NCBI RefSeq assembly: GCF_014191305.1
Contig: NZ_JACHWJ010000001.1
Coordinates: 372,001-436,000 of the forward strand
DNA from: Pseudoclavibacter helvolus
GTDB taxonomy: Bacteria; Actinomycetota; Actinomycetes; Actinomycetales; Microbacteriaceae
Length of the DNA: 64,000 nt
Direction of reading: 5' to 3'
The position numbers and the translations under genes are program-made. The notes under the pieces were generated by a model. It saw only the letters and a program-made list of their open reading frames with translations, had not been told where the DNA came from and searched no databases. This document shows, one piece after another, positions 8,947 through 17,457 of this stretch. Every line of letters starts with the position of its first letter. Within the stretch, counting starts at the first letter, position 1.

Positions 8947-9300
8947 TCAGGTCCCCCTGTAGGTCGAGTAGGCGAATGGGCTGAGCAGGAGCGGCACGTG
9001 GTAGTGGGGTGCGGCTCCGTCGCCGGATACCTCGGTTGCAGCGGCGACAGTGATCGCGACGGCGATGTGCGGATAGAACGTGTCGACGCCGCGGGCGGCG
9101 AAATAGGCGCCGGTCTCGAAGACGAGCTCGTAGGTTCCCGCAGGCAGGAGGGCCGGGCCGAGGTCGGTGACGCGACCATCCGCATCCGTCACCGCCTCGC
9201 CGAGCTCCTGCCCGGAGAGGGAACGGAGGCGGATGCGGACGCCCGCCGCGGCGAGTCCGACGGAGCTGTCGAGCACGTGGCTCGTGATCTGGCTGGTCAT
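8947..9300 (-). CDS. uraH: 5-hydroxyisourate hydrolase
   Basis: A 117-residue transthyretin-like enzyme that hydrolyses 5-hydroxyisourate, the product of uricase, to OHCU. The N-terminal SHVLDSSVG carries the active-site His, and the C-terminal tetrapeptide is YRGT, a variant of the family signature YRGS. Its ATG overlaps the stop of the decarboxylase gene (ATGA at 9297-9300), so the two pathway enzymes are coupled. Assignment is firm. Confidence 0.95.
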   Translation of the reverse strand: MTSQITSHVLDSSVGLAAAGVRIRLRSLSGQELGEAVTDADGRVTDLGPALLPAGTYELVFETGAYFAARGVDTFYPHIAVAITVAAATEVSGDGAAPHYHVPLLLSPFAYSTYRGT

Positions 9301-9794
9301 TCGGTCACCGATTCGTCGAGTCGCAGGAGGGTGATGTCGCGCAGCTCGGAGGCGACGACGGCAAGCTCTGTCGCGTCGTCGTTGCCGAGGCGTTCCTCGA
9401 GCTGAGAGAGGATCTCCGCCGGGGATCGGCCGGCAGCGCGGACGAGGAAGATGCGGTCGAAGCGCGCCTCGTAGCGGCGGTTGCCGTCTGCGATGCGGGC
9501 CAGGACGTCGGCGTCGGCCACCGCCACGGCACCCTGTTCGCGGGCGGAGTGCCCGGCGCCCGGCTCGGCAGCAGCGGCTCGCTCGCCGATGCGCGGGTGC
9601 CCGGAGAGCGCCAGTTCCACCTCCGCGTCATCCCAGGCGGCGGCTGCCTCGGCGGCGCGTTCCCGCAGTTCGCTTTTCGAGGCGAACGGGCGCGAGCTGG
9701 CCAGCGCGGTCGCGAAACTCGGGATGGCGACGAGGGTCGCCGCGAAGTCGACGGCGCTGGCCCCGCTGAGCCGGTTGTAGTCGCTGATGAGCAA
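9297..9794 (-). CDS. uraD: OHCU decarboxylase
   Basis: A 165-residue 2-oxo-4-hydroxy-4-carboxy-5-ureidoimidazoline decarboxylase that makes (S)-allantoin, the last step of the uricolytic pathway encoded here. The motif SGHPRIGE (64-71) contains the catalytic His66. It is the first gene of the urate operon; its ATG at 9794 follows GGAGGGATCC. The upstream 165 bp contain an inverted repeat and a tandem repeat that may be operators. No allantoinase gene is present in the window, so further breakdown must be encoded elsewhere. Confidence 0.94.
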   Translation of the reverse strand: MLISDYNRLSGASAVDFAATLVAIPSFATALASSRPFASKSELRERAAEAAAAWDDAEVELALSGHPRIGERAAAAEPGAGHSAREQGAVAVADADVLARIADGNRRYEARFDRIFLVRAAGRSPAEILSQLEERLGNDDATELAVVASELRDITLLRLDESVTE

Positions 9795-9813
9795 AGTCGG
9801 ATCCCTCCGTGGT

Positions 9814-9833
9814 GGATAGCCGTAAAGCTATCC
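9814..9833. promoter_or_regulatory. Inverted repeat upstream of the urate operon
   Basis: Perfect 7-base arms GGATAGC and GCTATCC with a 6-base spacer lie 20-40 bp upstream of the uraD start. The position fits an operator or a 5' leader hairpin. The binding protein is unknown; the adjacent XRE-cupin regulator is one candidate. Confidence 0.4.
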
Positions 9834-9883
9834 CTTCACGCACGGTGGGAGATTTCAGCGAGGTAAAGGAGAGATTTCGATGC

Positions 9884-9907
9884 GTTTCGGGAGCGGTTTC
9901 GGGAGCG
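9884..9907. repeat. Two tandem copies of a 12-bp unit in the urate operon promoter region
   Basis: The unit GTTTCGGGAGCG occurs twice head to tail, about 90-115 bp upstream of uraD and 50 bp downstream of the XRE gene end. Exact repetition in a promoter region suggests a regulator binding as two protomers. Confidence 0.45.
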
Positions 9908-9958
9908 AAGGTGGGGCGCACCTCTACGCAGCTCGGGCCACGCCCGCACGCAGGAGGG

Positions 9959-10666
9959 CTACCGCCTTGCCGCCCGTGCCTCCGAGAACAGTGGGTTGCT
10001 CGGGTCGGCCTGCGGCGCCCGGGCGATGACCCAGTTCGCGACGCAGGGCTCCGAGCTGCGATTGCTCACCCGGTGCGGAGTCTCCGACGAGTAGGTGATG
10101 GAGTCGCCGGGGCGGAGCGTCACGGTGTCGCCGTGCACTTCCACGGTGAGCTCGCCGGAGATGACAACCCCAGACTCGACACCCGCGTGCGTCGCAAACG
10201 AGGCCGCGTCGCCGGAACTGGCCGAACTCAGGGGCGGGAAGGTCGACTCGAAGTGGTCGATTCCGGAGGTGCGCGAGCCGGAGAGGCGGCGGTAGATGAC
10301 GCCGCTGTCGAGCGTCACCGGCGCTATCTCGCCCCTCCGCAGCAGGCTGTAGCTACCGAAGCTTGACCGCTCGGCGTACGAACTCGTGCCGCCCGCGAAG
10401 ACATCCGTGATGGATGCGCCGAGTTCGCCGACGATAGCGATCAGCCGATTGACGCTTGGGCGCATGACGCCCCGCTCGATCTGCGACACCGCGCTCGCGG
10501 AGATGTCCAAGCGGCGGGCCAGCTCTCGGAGGGAGAGGCCGGCTTCCTCGCGGAGCGCTCGCAGGCGAGCGCCGAGTTCGGCCGCGTCGCCAGCTTGCTC
10601 GGCGAGCGTCGCGGCCGCAGCCACCTCGGCCGACGACTGGGGGATGAGCGTCTCTGGTTCTGGCAC
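9959..10666 (-). CDS. XRE-family regulator with C-terminal cupin domain
   Basis: A 235-residue regulator with an N-terminal helix-turn-helix (about residues 30-85, including LSLRELARRLDISASAVSQI and the family motif SVNRLIAI) and a C-terminal cupin (about 150-225, with SGVVISGELTVEVHG and PGDSITY). This HTH-cupin architecture is known from regulators of amine, amino acid and purine use. The GTG at 10666 follows GAGGTG. It is encoded upstream of the urate operon on the same strand and is a plausible controller of it, but that link rests only on position. Confidence 0.88.
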   Translation of the reverse strand: MPEPETLIPQSSAEVAAAATLAEQAGDAAELGARLRALREEAGLSLRELARRLDISASAVSQIERGVMRPSVNRLIAIVGELGASITDVFAGGTSSYAERSSFGSYSLLRRGEIAPVTLDSGVIYRRLSGSRTSGIDHFESTFPPLSSASSGDAASFATHAGVESGVVISGELTVEVHGDTVTLRPGDSITYSSETPHRVSNRSSEPCVANWVIARAPQADPSNPLFSEARAARR

Positions 10667-10730
10667 TCTGCACGCACCTCTCGACTCTGGGGAACCACAG
10701 AGTAGCAAGCGCGAGCTTCACACCCCTGGA

Positions 10731-10775
10731 ACCGGTGGCCCGGAGTCAGGAGCATCCTGACTCCGAGCCACCGGT
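10731..10775 (-). terminator. Long near-perfect hairpin after the DUF4342 gene
   Basis: Two 21-base arms (10731-10751 and 10755-10775) pair with a single mismatch around a 3-base loop, just downstream of the DUF4342 stop at 10785. The strong stem isolates that gene from the XRE regulator starting at 10666. Confidence 0.75.
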
Positions 10776-10784
10776 CGGGAGGAA

Positions 10785-11180
10785 CTAGGCCGTGGTCGGG
10801 CCGAGGTCCGGGTCGGTGGCACTCGCCGAAGGGGCGGGAGCAGCCACGTCGCTCTTCGGTACGCCGTCAGCTTCTGTTGAGGCGCCTGCCGTGTCGGAAC
10901 CGGGCTCGGTCGTATCCGGTCCGCGACGGTCGACGCCGACCGTGACCTGTGTCACGAGCGCCGCGATGGCGCCGACGGCGACAAGCACGGGAGCGAGTGC
11001 GGCCGCGACGACCGTCACGGCGAGGCCGGCGGTGAGGGGGATCTCGAGCAGCGTCGTGCCGTCGTCGTTCTTGATGAACACGCGCCGCACGTTGCCCTCG
11101 TGGATGAGCTCCTTGACCTTGCCGAGCAGGTTCTCGCCGGAGACCTTGAACTCCTCGTAGCCGTTCTTCTTCTCTGTCAT
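10785..11180 (-). CDS. DUF4342 domain protein
   Basis: A 131-residue protein whose first 80 residues match DUF4342: YEEFKVSGENLLGKVKELI, then NVRRVFIKNDDGTTLLEIPL, then a hydrophobic segment of about 35 residues. The C-terminal 45 residues are Ala/Pro/Thr/Asp-rich and look disordered. The ATG at 11180 follows GGAAGGA. The function of the family is unknown; the hydrophobic stretch suggests membrane association. Confidence 0.85.
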   Translation of the reverse strand: MTEKKNGYEEFKVSGENLLGKVKELIHEGNVRRVFIKNDDGTTLLEIPLTAGLAVTVVAAALAPVLVAVGAIAALVTQVTVGVDRRGPDTTEPGSDTAGASTEADGVPKSDVAAPAPSASATDPDLGPTTA

Positions 11181-11233
11181 GTCGTGTGTCCTTCCGCTGG
11201 GGGTGGTGGGTGGATCGTGCTGTGGAGGGTCGA

Positions 11234-11653
11234 TCAGAGCAGGGACTCGGCGCCCTGTTCCTCCTGCCATTCGGCCATCTTGGAGTAGTCGGGCAACTCC
11301 TGGATGGACCAGGTGTTGCCGTCAGGATCAGCGAAGTAGACGAAGCGACCCCACGCCTGCTCGTCGATGTCGCTCACTTCGACGCCGCGGCCTTTGAGGT
11401 CGGCGTGGGCTTCCTCGATGGAGGTCACGACGCACTGGAGCGCGCGGAGCGAGCCGGCAGGCATGTCGCTGATGCCCGTGCCGAAGGCGATCGAGCAGGC
11501 TGAGCCAGGAGGGGTGACCTGCACGAAGCGGATCTCGTCGCTCACGACCTGGTCGTGGTCGACGGGCCACCCGAGCGTGTCGCCGTAGAAGGCGCGTGAT
11601 CGGTCGACGTCTGCGACAGGTACCCCGACGAGCTCGATGCGGTAGTCCACCAT
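11234..11653 (-). CDS. VOC/glyoxalase superfamily protein
   Basis: A 139-residue vicinal-oxygen-chelate fold protein with the usual beta-alpha-beta-beta-beta modules: GVPVADVDRSRAFYGDTLGW at the start and YFADPDGNTWSIQELP near the end. Such proteins act as dioxygenases, glyoxalases or drug-binding proteins; the substrate cannot be told. It ends 53 bp before the DUF4342 start on the same strand. Confidence 0.85.
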   Translation of the reverse strand: MVDYRIELVGVPVADVDRSRAFYGDTLGWPVDHDQVVSDEIRFVQVTPPGSACSIAFGTGISDMPAGSLRALQCVVTSIEEAHADLKGRGVEVSDIDEQAWGRFVYFADPDGNTWSIQELPDYSKMAEWQEEQGAESLL

Positions 11654-11778
11654 GATTTCTCCCCTTGCAGTTCAGTGCCTCTGCGCCGCGCGAATCCCCT
11701 GCCACGCGAGCGTGCGGGCAATCTAGCACCGGCCTCCGACAGTTGCGCGAGAGCGCGTCGCCGGTGGCGCGAGGCGCG

Positions 11779-13140
11779 TCAGCGGACCTCCCGCCAGGCC
11801 GCGAGCGCGGCCTCTCGGCCCTCCTTCAGACCCACGATCGGCGCCGGATACTCCCCGCTGCCTGCCTCGGGAACCCACCGCTGCACGTAGGCGCCGTGCG
11901 GGTCGAAGCGCTCGGCCTGCCGCTCCGGGTTGAAGATGCGGAAGTAGGGGGCAGCATCCACGCCGGAGCCGGCGACCCACTGCCAGTTGAAGGGGTTCGA
12001 GGCCTGGTCGGCGTCGACCAGCGTGTCCCAGAACCATTCTTCGCCCCGGCGCCAGTCGGTGAGGAGGTGCTTCGTGAGGAACGATGCGGTGACCATGCGG
12101 ATGCGGTTGTGCATGGTGCCGGTGCGCCACAGCTCGCGCATACCTGCATCCACGATCGGGATCCCGGTGTTCCCGCGCTGCCAGGCCTCGAGGGCGTCCC
12201 GGTCGAGCTCTGGCCACGGGAAATCCTCGTAGGCCGCGCGCCACGGGCGCTTGTGGAGTTCGGGGAAGCTGTACAGGGTGTGCCACGCGAACTCGCGCCA
12301 GAGCAGCTCGCGGCGGAAGGTCGCGGCGCCTTCCCCCGTACGGCCGTCGAGCGCGTGCCAGGCCTGCGCTGAGGAGATCTCGCCCCAGCGCAGGTGCGGG
12401 CTCAGGCGGCTGGTGCCGACGAGATCGGGCCGGTCTCTGTCGTTCTTGTAGTCGGTGACGGCCCCGTCGAGGAAAGCTTCGAGCAGCTCGTGGGCGCCTT
12501 GCTCGCCAGGCGTCCACTCGTCCCGCAGGCCCTCGGCCCAGTCAGGGCGAGTGGGCAGCAGCGTCCACGCGTCGAGCTTGTCGGAGTCGAGCGACGTCGC
12601 CTTCGAGCCGCGGGGGAGCGCATCCGGGGCAGGAAGCGGGTCTCGGGGCGGCTCGTGCTGGAAGCGGCTCTGGCAGGCATTCGCGAATGGTGTGTACACC
12701 CGGTACGCCTCACCCTGTCCGGTCTGGATTTGCCAGGGCTCCTTGAGGAGCGAGCCCGGCAGGCTGTGCGCCTCGGTCCCGCCGTCGATGAGGCTCTGCT
12801 TGATGTCGGCGTCGATCTCGCGCTCGGCCCCGCCGTAGCGGCGGTTCCAGACGACAAGCTCAGCACCGGCCTCCGCGGCGACGCCTGGGACGATGTCCCG
12901 GGCGACGCCGCGGCGCAGCACAAGCGCGCCGCCGATCTCTTCGAGGCTTGCGGCGAGCGAGGCCAGGCTGTGATGGAGCCACCACTTGGCAGCCCCGCCG
13001 AGCGGCCGCACGCCGGGCGACTCCTCGTCGAGCACAAACAGCGCGATGACCGGCCCGCCGCGTTCGAGCGCGACGTGCAGGGCCGGGTGATCGTGGAGGC
13101 GCAGGTCGTCGCGGAACCAGACGAGCGTAGGGGAGACCAT
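11779..13140 (-). CDS. phr: Deoxyribodipyrimidine photolyase
   Basis: A 453-residue light-dependent DNA repair enzyme of the photolyase/cryptochrome family that splits cyclobutane pyrimidine dimers. The N-terminal antenna domain begins LVWFRDDLRLHDHPAL. The FAD-binding domain has TSRLSPHLRWGEIS, LLWREFAWH, then MRELWRTGTMHNRIRM and NPFNWQWVAGSGVDAAPYFR, all hallmarks of class I CPD photolyases. Length is typical. It is a single gene on the minus strand with no obvious operon partner. Confidence 0.95.
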   Translation of the reverse strand: MVSPTLVWFRDDLRLHDHPALHVALERGGPVIALFVLDEESPGVRPLGGAAKWWLHHSLASLAASLEEIGGALVLRRGVARDIVPGVAAEAGAELVVWNRRYGGAEREIDADIKQSLIDGGTEAHSLPGSLLKEPWQIQTGQGEAYRVYTPFANACQSRFQHEPPRDPLPAPDALPRGSKATSLDSDKLDAWTLLPTRPDWAEGLRDEWTPGEQGAHELLEAFLDGAVTDYKNDRDRPDLVGTSRLSPHLRWGEISSAQAWHALDGRTGEGAATFRRELLWREFAWHTLYSFPELHKRPWRAAYEDFPWPELDRDALEAWQRGNTGIPIVDAGMRELWRTGTMHNRIRMVTASFLTKHLLTDWRRGEEWFWDTLVDADQASNPFNWQWVAGSGVDAAPYFRIFNPERQAERFDPHGAYVQRWVPEAGSGEYPAPIVGLKEGREAALAAWREVR

Positions 13141-13270
13141 GCGGCAAGGCTAGGGGGACAACCTCGGTCGCTGGCTGGATGCGGGGCAGGCCAGAGTCAT
13201 CCCAGAGGACCATGCGGGGGCGACCAGGGGCGGACGCGCTCGCCCGGGGTGCCTCCGTAGCGTCGAGGAC

Positions 13271-14020
13271 ATGAACACCACATCCTCACTTGTCGCGAGC
13301 GTCATCGACGTTCGGAAGATCTACGGCTCCCACGGCAGCGTCGCCGCGCTCGACGGCGTCAGCCTCGGCATCAGAAGCGGTGAGTTCACGGCCATCATGG
13401 GTCCGAGCGGCTCGGGGAAGTCGACGCTCATGCACGTCATGGCGGGCCTCGACGGTGCCACGGCCGGGCGCGTGTTCCTCGGCGACACCGAGATCACCGG
13501 CATGAACGACGCCGAGCTGACGGTGCTGCGCCGCCGCGCGGTCGGCTTCATCTTCCAGGCCTTCAACCTCGTTCCCACGCTGGATGTGCGCGGCAACATC
13601 ATGCTGCCGTTCGACCTCGACGGCCGTTCCGTCTCCCGCGACGAGGAGCAGTGGATCGCGCACCTCATCCAGACCCTCGGCCTCTCCCAGCGCCTCGCGC
13701 ACCGGCCGTACGAGCTCTCGGGCGGGCAGCAGCAGCGCGTCGCCATCGCCCGCGCGCTCGCGACTCGGCCGAAGCTCATCTTCGCCGACGAGCCCACGGG
13801 AAACCTCGACTCCAAGACGGGCCGCGAGGTGCTCTCGCTGCTCTCGACCGCGAGCAGCCAGTACGGCCAGTCGATCGCGATGGTGACCCACGACCCGATC
13901 GCCGCGAGCCACGCCGACCGGGTTGTGTTCCTCGCCGACGGCAAGGTCGTCGCCGACCGGCCTCGTACAAGCGCCGCCGAGATCTCCAGCCTCATGCTCT
14001 CCATGGAGACGGCAGCATGA
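13271..14020 (+). CDS. MacB/LolD-type ABC transporter ATP-binding protein
   Basis: A 249-residue ATPase with Walker A GPSGSGKST (44-52), Q-loop FIFQAFNLVPTL, signature LSGGQQQR, and Walker B IFADEPTGNLD typical of the LolD/MacB/FtsE branch. It is coupled by ATGA to the FtsX-like permease that follows. Such pairs usually do not import substrates but drive mechanical work or efflux across the envelope, for example of peptides or lipoproteins. Confidence 0.92.
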   Translation: MNTTSSLVASVIDVRKIYGSHGSVAALDGVSLGIRSGEFTAIMGPSGSGKSTLMHVMAGLDGATAGRVFLGDTEITGMNDAELTVLRRRAVGFIFQAFNLVPTLDVRGNIMLPFDLDGRSVSRDEEQWIAHLIQTLGLSQRLAHRPYELSGGQQQRVAIARALATRPKLIFADEPTGNLDSKTGREVLSLLSTASSQYGQSIAMVTHDPIAASHADRVVFLADGKVVADRPRTSAAEISSLMLSMETAA

Positions 14021-15471
14021 GTGCCGTCGCCGGTAAGAACGCCTCGAAGACCACGAGCGCCGTCAAGGCGCACCGCGCGCCGGAGTCTCAGCAGAGCAGC
14101 GGCGGCGCAGCGGTTGTGCTCGTCTCCGCACTCTCCGCGGCTTTCGGCACGGTGCTGATCATGATCGTCGCCGACCTGGCCGCCTACTTCGACGCGTCGG
14201 GGCTCAGCGAGATCGGCCAGCTCGCGACGGTGCTCGGCACCATCGCTGCGCTCTTCTTCACGATCGCGCTCTTCGTCGGGGCCGTGGTCACGTCGAACTC
14301 CGTCGCCACCGTGATCGCGGGGCGCACGAAGGAGATCGCGCTTCTGCGCCTTATCGGGGCGTCCGGACGCTCGCTCCGTGCCCGCACCGTGCGCGAGGGG
14401 CTCGTGCAGGGCGCCTCAGGTGCAGCAGCGGGTGCCTCACTCGGCGTGGGTCTGACGGCACTCGGCGCCCAGCTCGCGATCACCAACGGCGCGCTCGACC
14501 CGTTCCCCTTCCCGATCGTGCATCCGGCCGTGCTGGCACCAGTGCTCGCCGTGACGGCGGCCACGGTCATCGCATCCTGGGTCGGCTCGCGTCGTGTCCT
14601 GACGGTGTCTCCCATCGCGGCGACCTCGGCAGTCGCCGAGCCGACCATGCAGGAGCTGAGGGCCGGTCGCGGGCGCAGCGTCACCGCGGTGATCCTCATC
14701 GCCCTCGGCGTCGCCATGCTCGTCGGGGGAGTCTTCCTCGGCCTGTCCAGCCCGACCGGCGTGCTCGTGAGCGTCGTCGGAGGAATGTTCTCGTTTGTCG
14801 GCGTCGTGATCGGCTCCCCGGTCATCCTGCCGCCCCTTATGAGCCTCAGCGGGAGGGCACTCGGTCGAGGGCCCGTGACCCGTCTCGCGGCGGCGAACCC
14901 TGTACGCAACCCCGCACGCAGCAGTCGCGCCGTGATCGGGCTTGTCATCGGCATCACGCTCGTCACGATGTTCGCCGTGGCCACGGAGACGTTCCGCGCC
15001 ATCACGCTCGAGTTCGGGCAGATGGAGCCGGAGATGTACGCGGCGTTCGAGCAGGTCATCGACGTCACAACCGCGATCATGAGCGTGCTCCTCGGCTTCT
15101 CGGTGCTTCTCGCGGCCGTCGGCATGGTGAACACGCTCTCGCTGAGCGTCATGCAGCGCAAGCGTGAGCTCGGCCTCCTGCGGGCACTCGGCTTCACGGT
15201 CGGGCAGGTTCGCCGGATGATCGTGACCGAGGCCGTCGCAATGATCGTGTCCTCGGCGCTCTTCGGGCTGCTGCTCGGCGTCTTCTACGGCTGGGTCGGC
15301 GCGCAGGCCACCTTCGGGTCCCTTGTCGGGCGCCTCGTGGTGCCGAGCATCCCGTGGGTCACCGTCGCAGGGGTGCTCATTGTGACGCTCCTCATCACGG
15401 TCGCCGCATCCCTGCTACCCGCCCGCCGGGCCACGCGCGTCTCCCCGGTCGCGGCGCTCGCGGTCGACTGA
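14017..15471 (+). CDS. FtsX-like ABC transporter permease
   Basis: A 484-residue permease partner of the preceding ATPase. It contains two FtsX-type regions: an N-terminal set of segments with RTKEIALLRLIGASGRSLR after the second helix, and a C-terminal set with SVMQRKRELGLLRALGFTVGQVRRMI. The second matches the coupling helix of the MacB/FtsX family. The ATG at 14017 overlaps the stop of the ATPase. Substrate is unknown; peptide efflux or envelope stress are common roles for this layout. A long non-coding block with hairpins follows the stop. Confidence 0.9.
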   Translation: MSAVAGKNASKTTSAVKAHRAPESQQSSGGAAVVLVSALSAAFGTVLIMIVADLAAYFDASGLSEIGQLATVLGTIAALFFTIALFVGAVVTSNSVATVIAGRTKEIALLRLIGASGRSLRARTVREGLVQGASGAAAGASLGVGLTALGAQLAITNGALDPFPFPIVHPAVLAPVLAVTAATVIASWVGSRRVLTVSPIAATSAVAEPTMQELRAGRGRSVTAVILIALGVAMLVGGVFLGLSSPTGVLVSVVGGMFSFVGVVIGSPVILPPLMSLSGRALGRGPVTRLAAANPVRNPARSSRAVIGLVIGITLVTMFAVATETFRAITLEFGQMEPEMYAAFEQVIDVTTAIMSVLLGFSVLLAAVGMVNTLSLSVMQRKRELGLLRALGFTVGQVRRMIVTEAVAMIVSSALFGLLLGVFYGWVGAQATFGSLVGRLVVPSIPWVTVAGVLIVTLLITVAASLLPARRATRVSPVAALAVD

Positions 15472-15521
15472 CGCGCCCGCGGCGCCCGCGCGCCTCGGCC
15501 GCGCCCCGGCGTCGCGCGAAA

Positions 15522-15571
15522 GTTGTGGCTCGTTGCTGTTCCGAAGATCCGGAACAGCAACGATCCACAAC
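15522..15571. repeat. Palindromic repeat 1 (intergenic hairpin)
   Basis: Outer arms GTTGTGG (15522-15528) and CCACAAC (15565-15571) enclose inner arms CGTTGCTGTTCCG (15531-15543) and CGGAACAGCAACG with a short loop. It may end the FtsX transcript, but its outer arms are shared with the second hairpin 80 bp on, which suggests a REP-like repeat family. Confidence 0.7.
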
Positions 15572-15648
15572 CCTGTGCGGGGGCTTTTTGCGCCTCGCGG
15601 AGCTCGCTCGACCCAAAAGTTGACCGAACTCGCTCGCCGCAGCTCAGG

Positions 15649-15698
15649 GTTGTGGCAAAGTGCTGCCGCCGAGCTCGAGAGCAGCACTTTGCCACAAC
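15649..15698. repeat. Palindromic repeat 2 (intergenic hairpin)
   Basis: Perfect 18-base arms at 15649-15666 and 15681-15698 around a 14-base loop. The arm starts with GTTGTGG, as in the first hairpin, then continues CAAAGTGCTGC. It lies between convergent genes, so a bidirectional terminator role is possible. Confidence 0.75.
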
Positions 15699-15818
15699 GC
15701 TGCGCCTGCGGGGGCTGCGCCTGCGGAGGCTGCGCCCGCGGAGGCTGCGCCCGCGGAGGCTGCGCCCGCGGAGGCTGCGCCCGCGGAGGCTGCGCCTGCG
15801 AACGCTGCGCCCGCGGGG
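15699..15818. repeat. Eight tandem copies of a 15-bp unit
   Basis: The unit gctgcgcccgcggag repeats eight times with a few substitutions, starting directly after the second hairpin. It ends 48 bp before the aldo/keto reductase stop. The reading frames across it give Ala/Pro/Glu or Gly/Ala/Ser repeats without a credible start, so I treat it as non-coding variable-number DNA. Confidence 0.85.
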
Positions 15819-15866
15819 GCGTGCGCGCGGCCGCTGCGCTTGGGACGTCGGCGTGGGGTGCGCCGC

Positions 15867-16796
15867 TTACGGCAGCGTGTGGCCTGCCGCCGTGAAGATG
15901 CGGTAGTACTCCTCGCGCGTGAGGTGCACGTCAGAGCCCGCGGCCGACTCGGCCACGCGACTCGGGGTCGTCGTGCCGAGCACCACCTGGATGTTCGCGG
16001 GGTGCCGGGTGATCCAGGCCGTCGCGATGCCGGTCGGCGTGACACCGTACTTGTCGGCGAGCGCATCCAGCACGTCGTTGAGCTCGGCGAAGTTCTCGCG
16101 GTCGCCGAGGAAGACGCCGTCGAAGAACGCCTTCTGGAAGGGCGACCAGGCCTGCAGCGTGATGCCGTTCAGGCGCGCGTAGTCCAGCATGCCGTTGTCG
16201 CGGTCGATCGACTGGTCGAGGCCGACCATGTTGGCTGCGATGCCGGACGCGATGATCGGCGCGTGCGTGATGCTGAGCTGCACCTGGTTGATGATGAGCG
16301 GCTGCGACACAGCTGACTTCAGCAACTCGACCTGAGCCGGCGTGTGGTTGGAGACGCCGAAGTGGCGCACCTTGCCGCGGTTGTGGAGCTCGTTGAACGC
16401 CGTCGCGACCTCGTCCGGCTCGACAAGCGTGTCGGGGCGGTGCAGGAGGAGGACGTCGAGGTACTCGGTGCCGAGGGCCTCGAGCGACTCGTCGACGGTG
16501 CGCAGGATGTGCTCGGCCGAGAAGTCGAAGTACCCCTCGCGGATACCGACCTTCGACTGGATGAGCACCTTCTCGCGCTCGGCGGGGGAGAAGCGGATGG
16601 CCTCGCCGAAGCGACGCTCGCACGCGTGGCGTTCGCCACCGTAGATGTCGGCGTGGTCGATGACGTTGACGCCGGCGTCGAGCGCCGTGCCAACGAGGGT
16701 GCGCAGCTGCTCGTCGTCGAGGTCCATGATGCGCATCTGACCGAGGACGATGCTCGAAGCGCGCACGTCGGTCTGCGGGAGAGTGAAAGTCTTCAT
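15867..16796 (-). CDS. Aldo/keto reductase
   Basis: A 309-residue NADPH-dependent oxidoreductase with a TIM-barrel fold. The catalytic tetrad region is visible as NVIDHADIYGG (Asp, Tyr), VLIQSKVG (Lys) and FGVSNH (His side). The closest named relatives in style are YdhF-type reductases. It is a stand-alone gene, divergent from the DUF4395-thioredoxin genes. The substrate is unknown. Confidence 0.93.
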   Translation of the reverse strand: MKTFTLPQTDVRASSIVLGQMRIMDLDDEQLRTLVGTALDAGVNVIDHADIYGGERHACERRFGEAIRFSPAEREKVLIQSKVGIREGYFDFSAEHILRTVDESLEALGTEYLDVLLLHRPDTLVEPDEVATAFNELHNRGKVRHFGVSNHTPAQVELLKSAVSQPLIINQVQLSITHAPIIASGIAANMVGLDQSIDRDNGMLDYARLNGITLQAWSPFQKAFFDGVFLGDRENFAELNDVLDALADKYGVTPTGIATAWITRHPANIQVVLGTTTPSRVAESAAGSDVHLTREEYYRIFTAAGHTLP

Positions 16797-16952
16797 GGGG
16801 GAATCATCTCAACTCCGCGGGCGCCGAAGCAGGTCGTCTTGGAGCGTCACAGTCGTTCCCTTGGCCGCGTCACGCGCCTACCCTTTCGGCACAGCATCCA
16901 CTGCCGCCTGGAAGCCCTTCCTCCAGGCGTCGTCCCCCGAAGATGGAGCGTC

Positions 16953-17444
16953 ATGTCGGCACAGATTCGCATCGACCCTCGCGGGCCACGGTTCGGGGCG
17001 GCCATCACCGCCGTGCTGCTCCTGGTCACGGTCTTCCTCGGACTTGTCGCGCCGGCCGCGACGACGTTCGCTGAACGGCTCGCCCAGCCGGGCTTCTTGC
17101 TGCTTGTCGCGCTCTCGGCGCTCTTCGCGTGGGGCGCGTTCGCGGGCATCCAGCGGCACCCGTACGGGCGCATCTTCGCCGCCGTCATCCGCCCTCGGCT
17201 CGCCCCGCCGGCTGAGACCGAGGACGCGGCCCCGCCGACGTTCGCGCAGGGGGTGGGCTTCGCGGTGACGCTTGTCGGCATCGTGTTGCACGTGCTCGGG
17301 GTTCCGCTCGCGGTGCCGGTCGCCGCGGGCGCCGCATTCATCGCCGCCTTCCTGAACACCGTGTTCGGTTACTGCCTCGGCTGCCAGCTGTACGTGCTGC
17401 TCCTGCGCGTCGGCGTCATCCGGCCGCCGGCCGCGCAGAGCTAG
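16953..17444 (+). CDS. DUF4395 membrane protein
   Basis: A 163-residue membrane protein with about four hydrophobic segments in two pairs (roughly residues 15-60 and 100-160). The C-terminal FGYCLGCQLYVLLLRVGVI carries the CLGC cysteine pair that marks DUF4395. It is followed 13 bp later by a membrane-anchored thioredoxin gene, the usual neighbour of this family in Actinobacteria. The pairing suggests electron transfer or thiol-disulfide exchange across the membrane, but this is inferred. Confidence 0.87.
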   Translation: MSAQIRIDPRGPRFGAAITAVLLLVTVFLGLVAPAATTFAERLAQPGFLLLVALSALFAWGAFAGIQRHPYGRIFAAVIRPRLAPPAETEDAAPPTFAQGVGFAVTLVGIVLHVLGVPLAVPVAAGAAFIAAFLNTVFGYCLGCQLYVLLLRVGVIRPPAAQS

Positions 17445-17457
17445 GGGCGGACACACC

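Noticed and set aside
15644-16066. Open frame of about 140 codons across the 15-bp repeats on the minus strand
   Set aside because: It overlaps the aldo/keto reductase in another frame, and the Gly-Ala-Ser repeats simply follow from the tandem DNA repeat.
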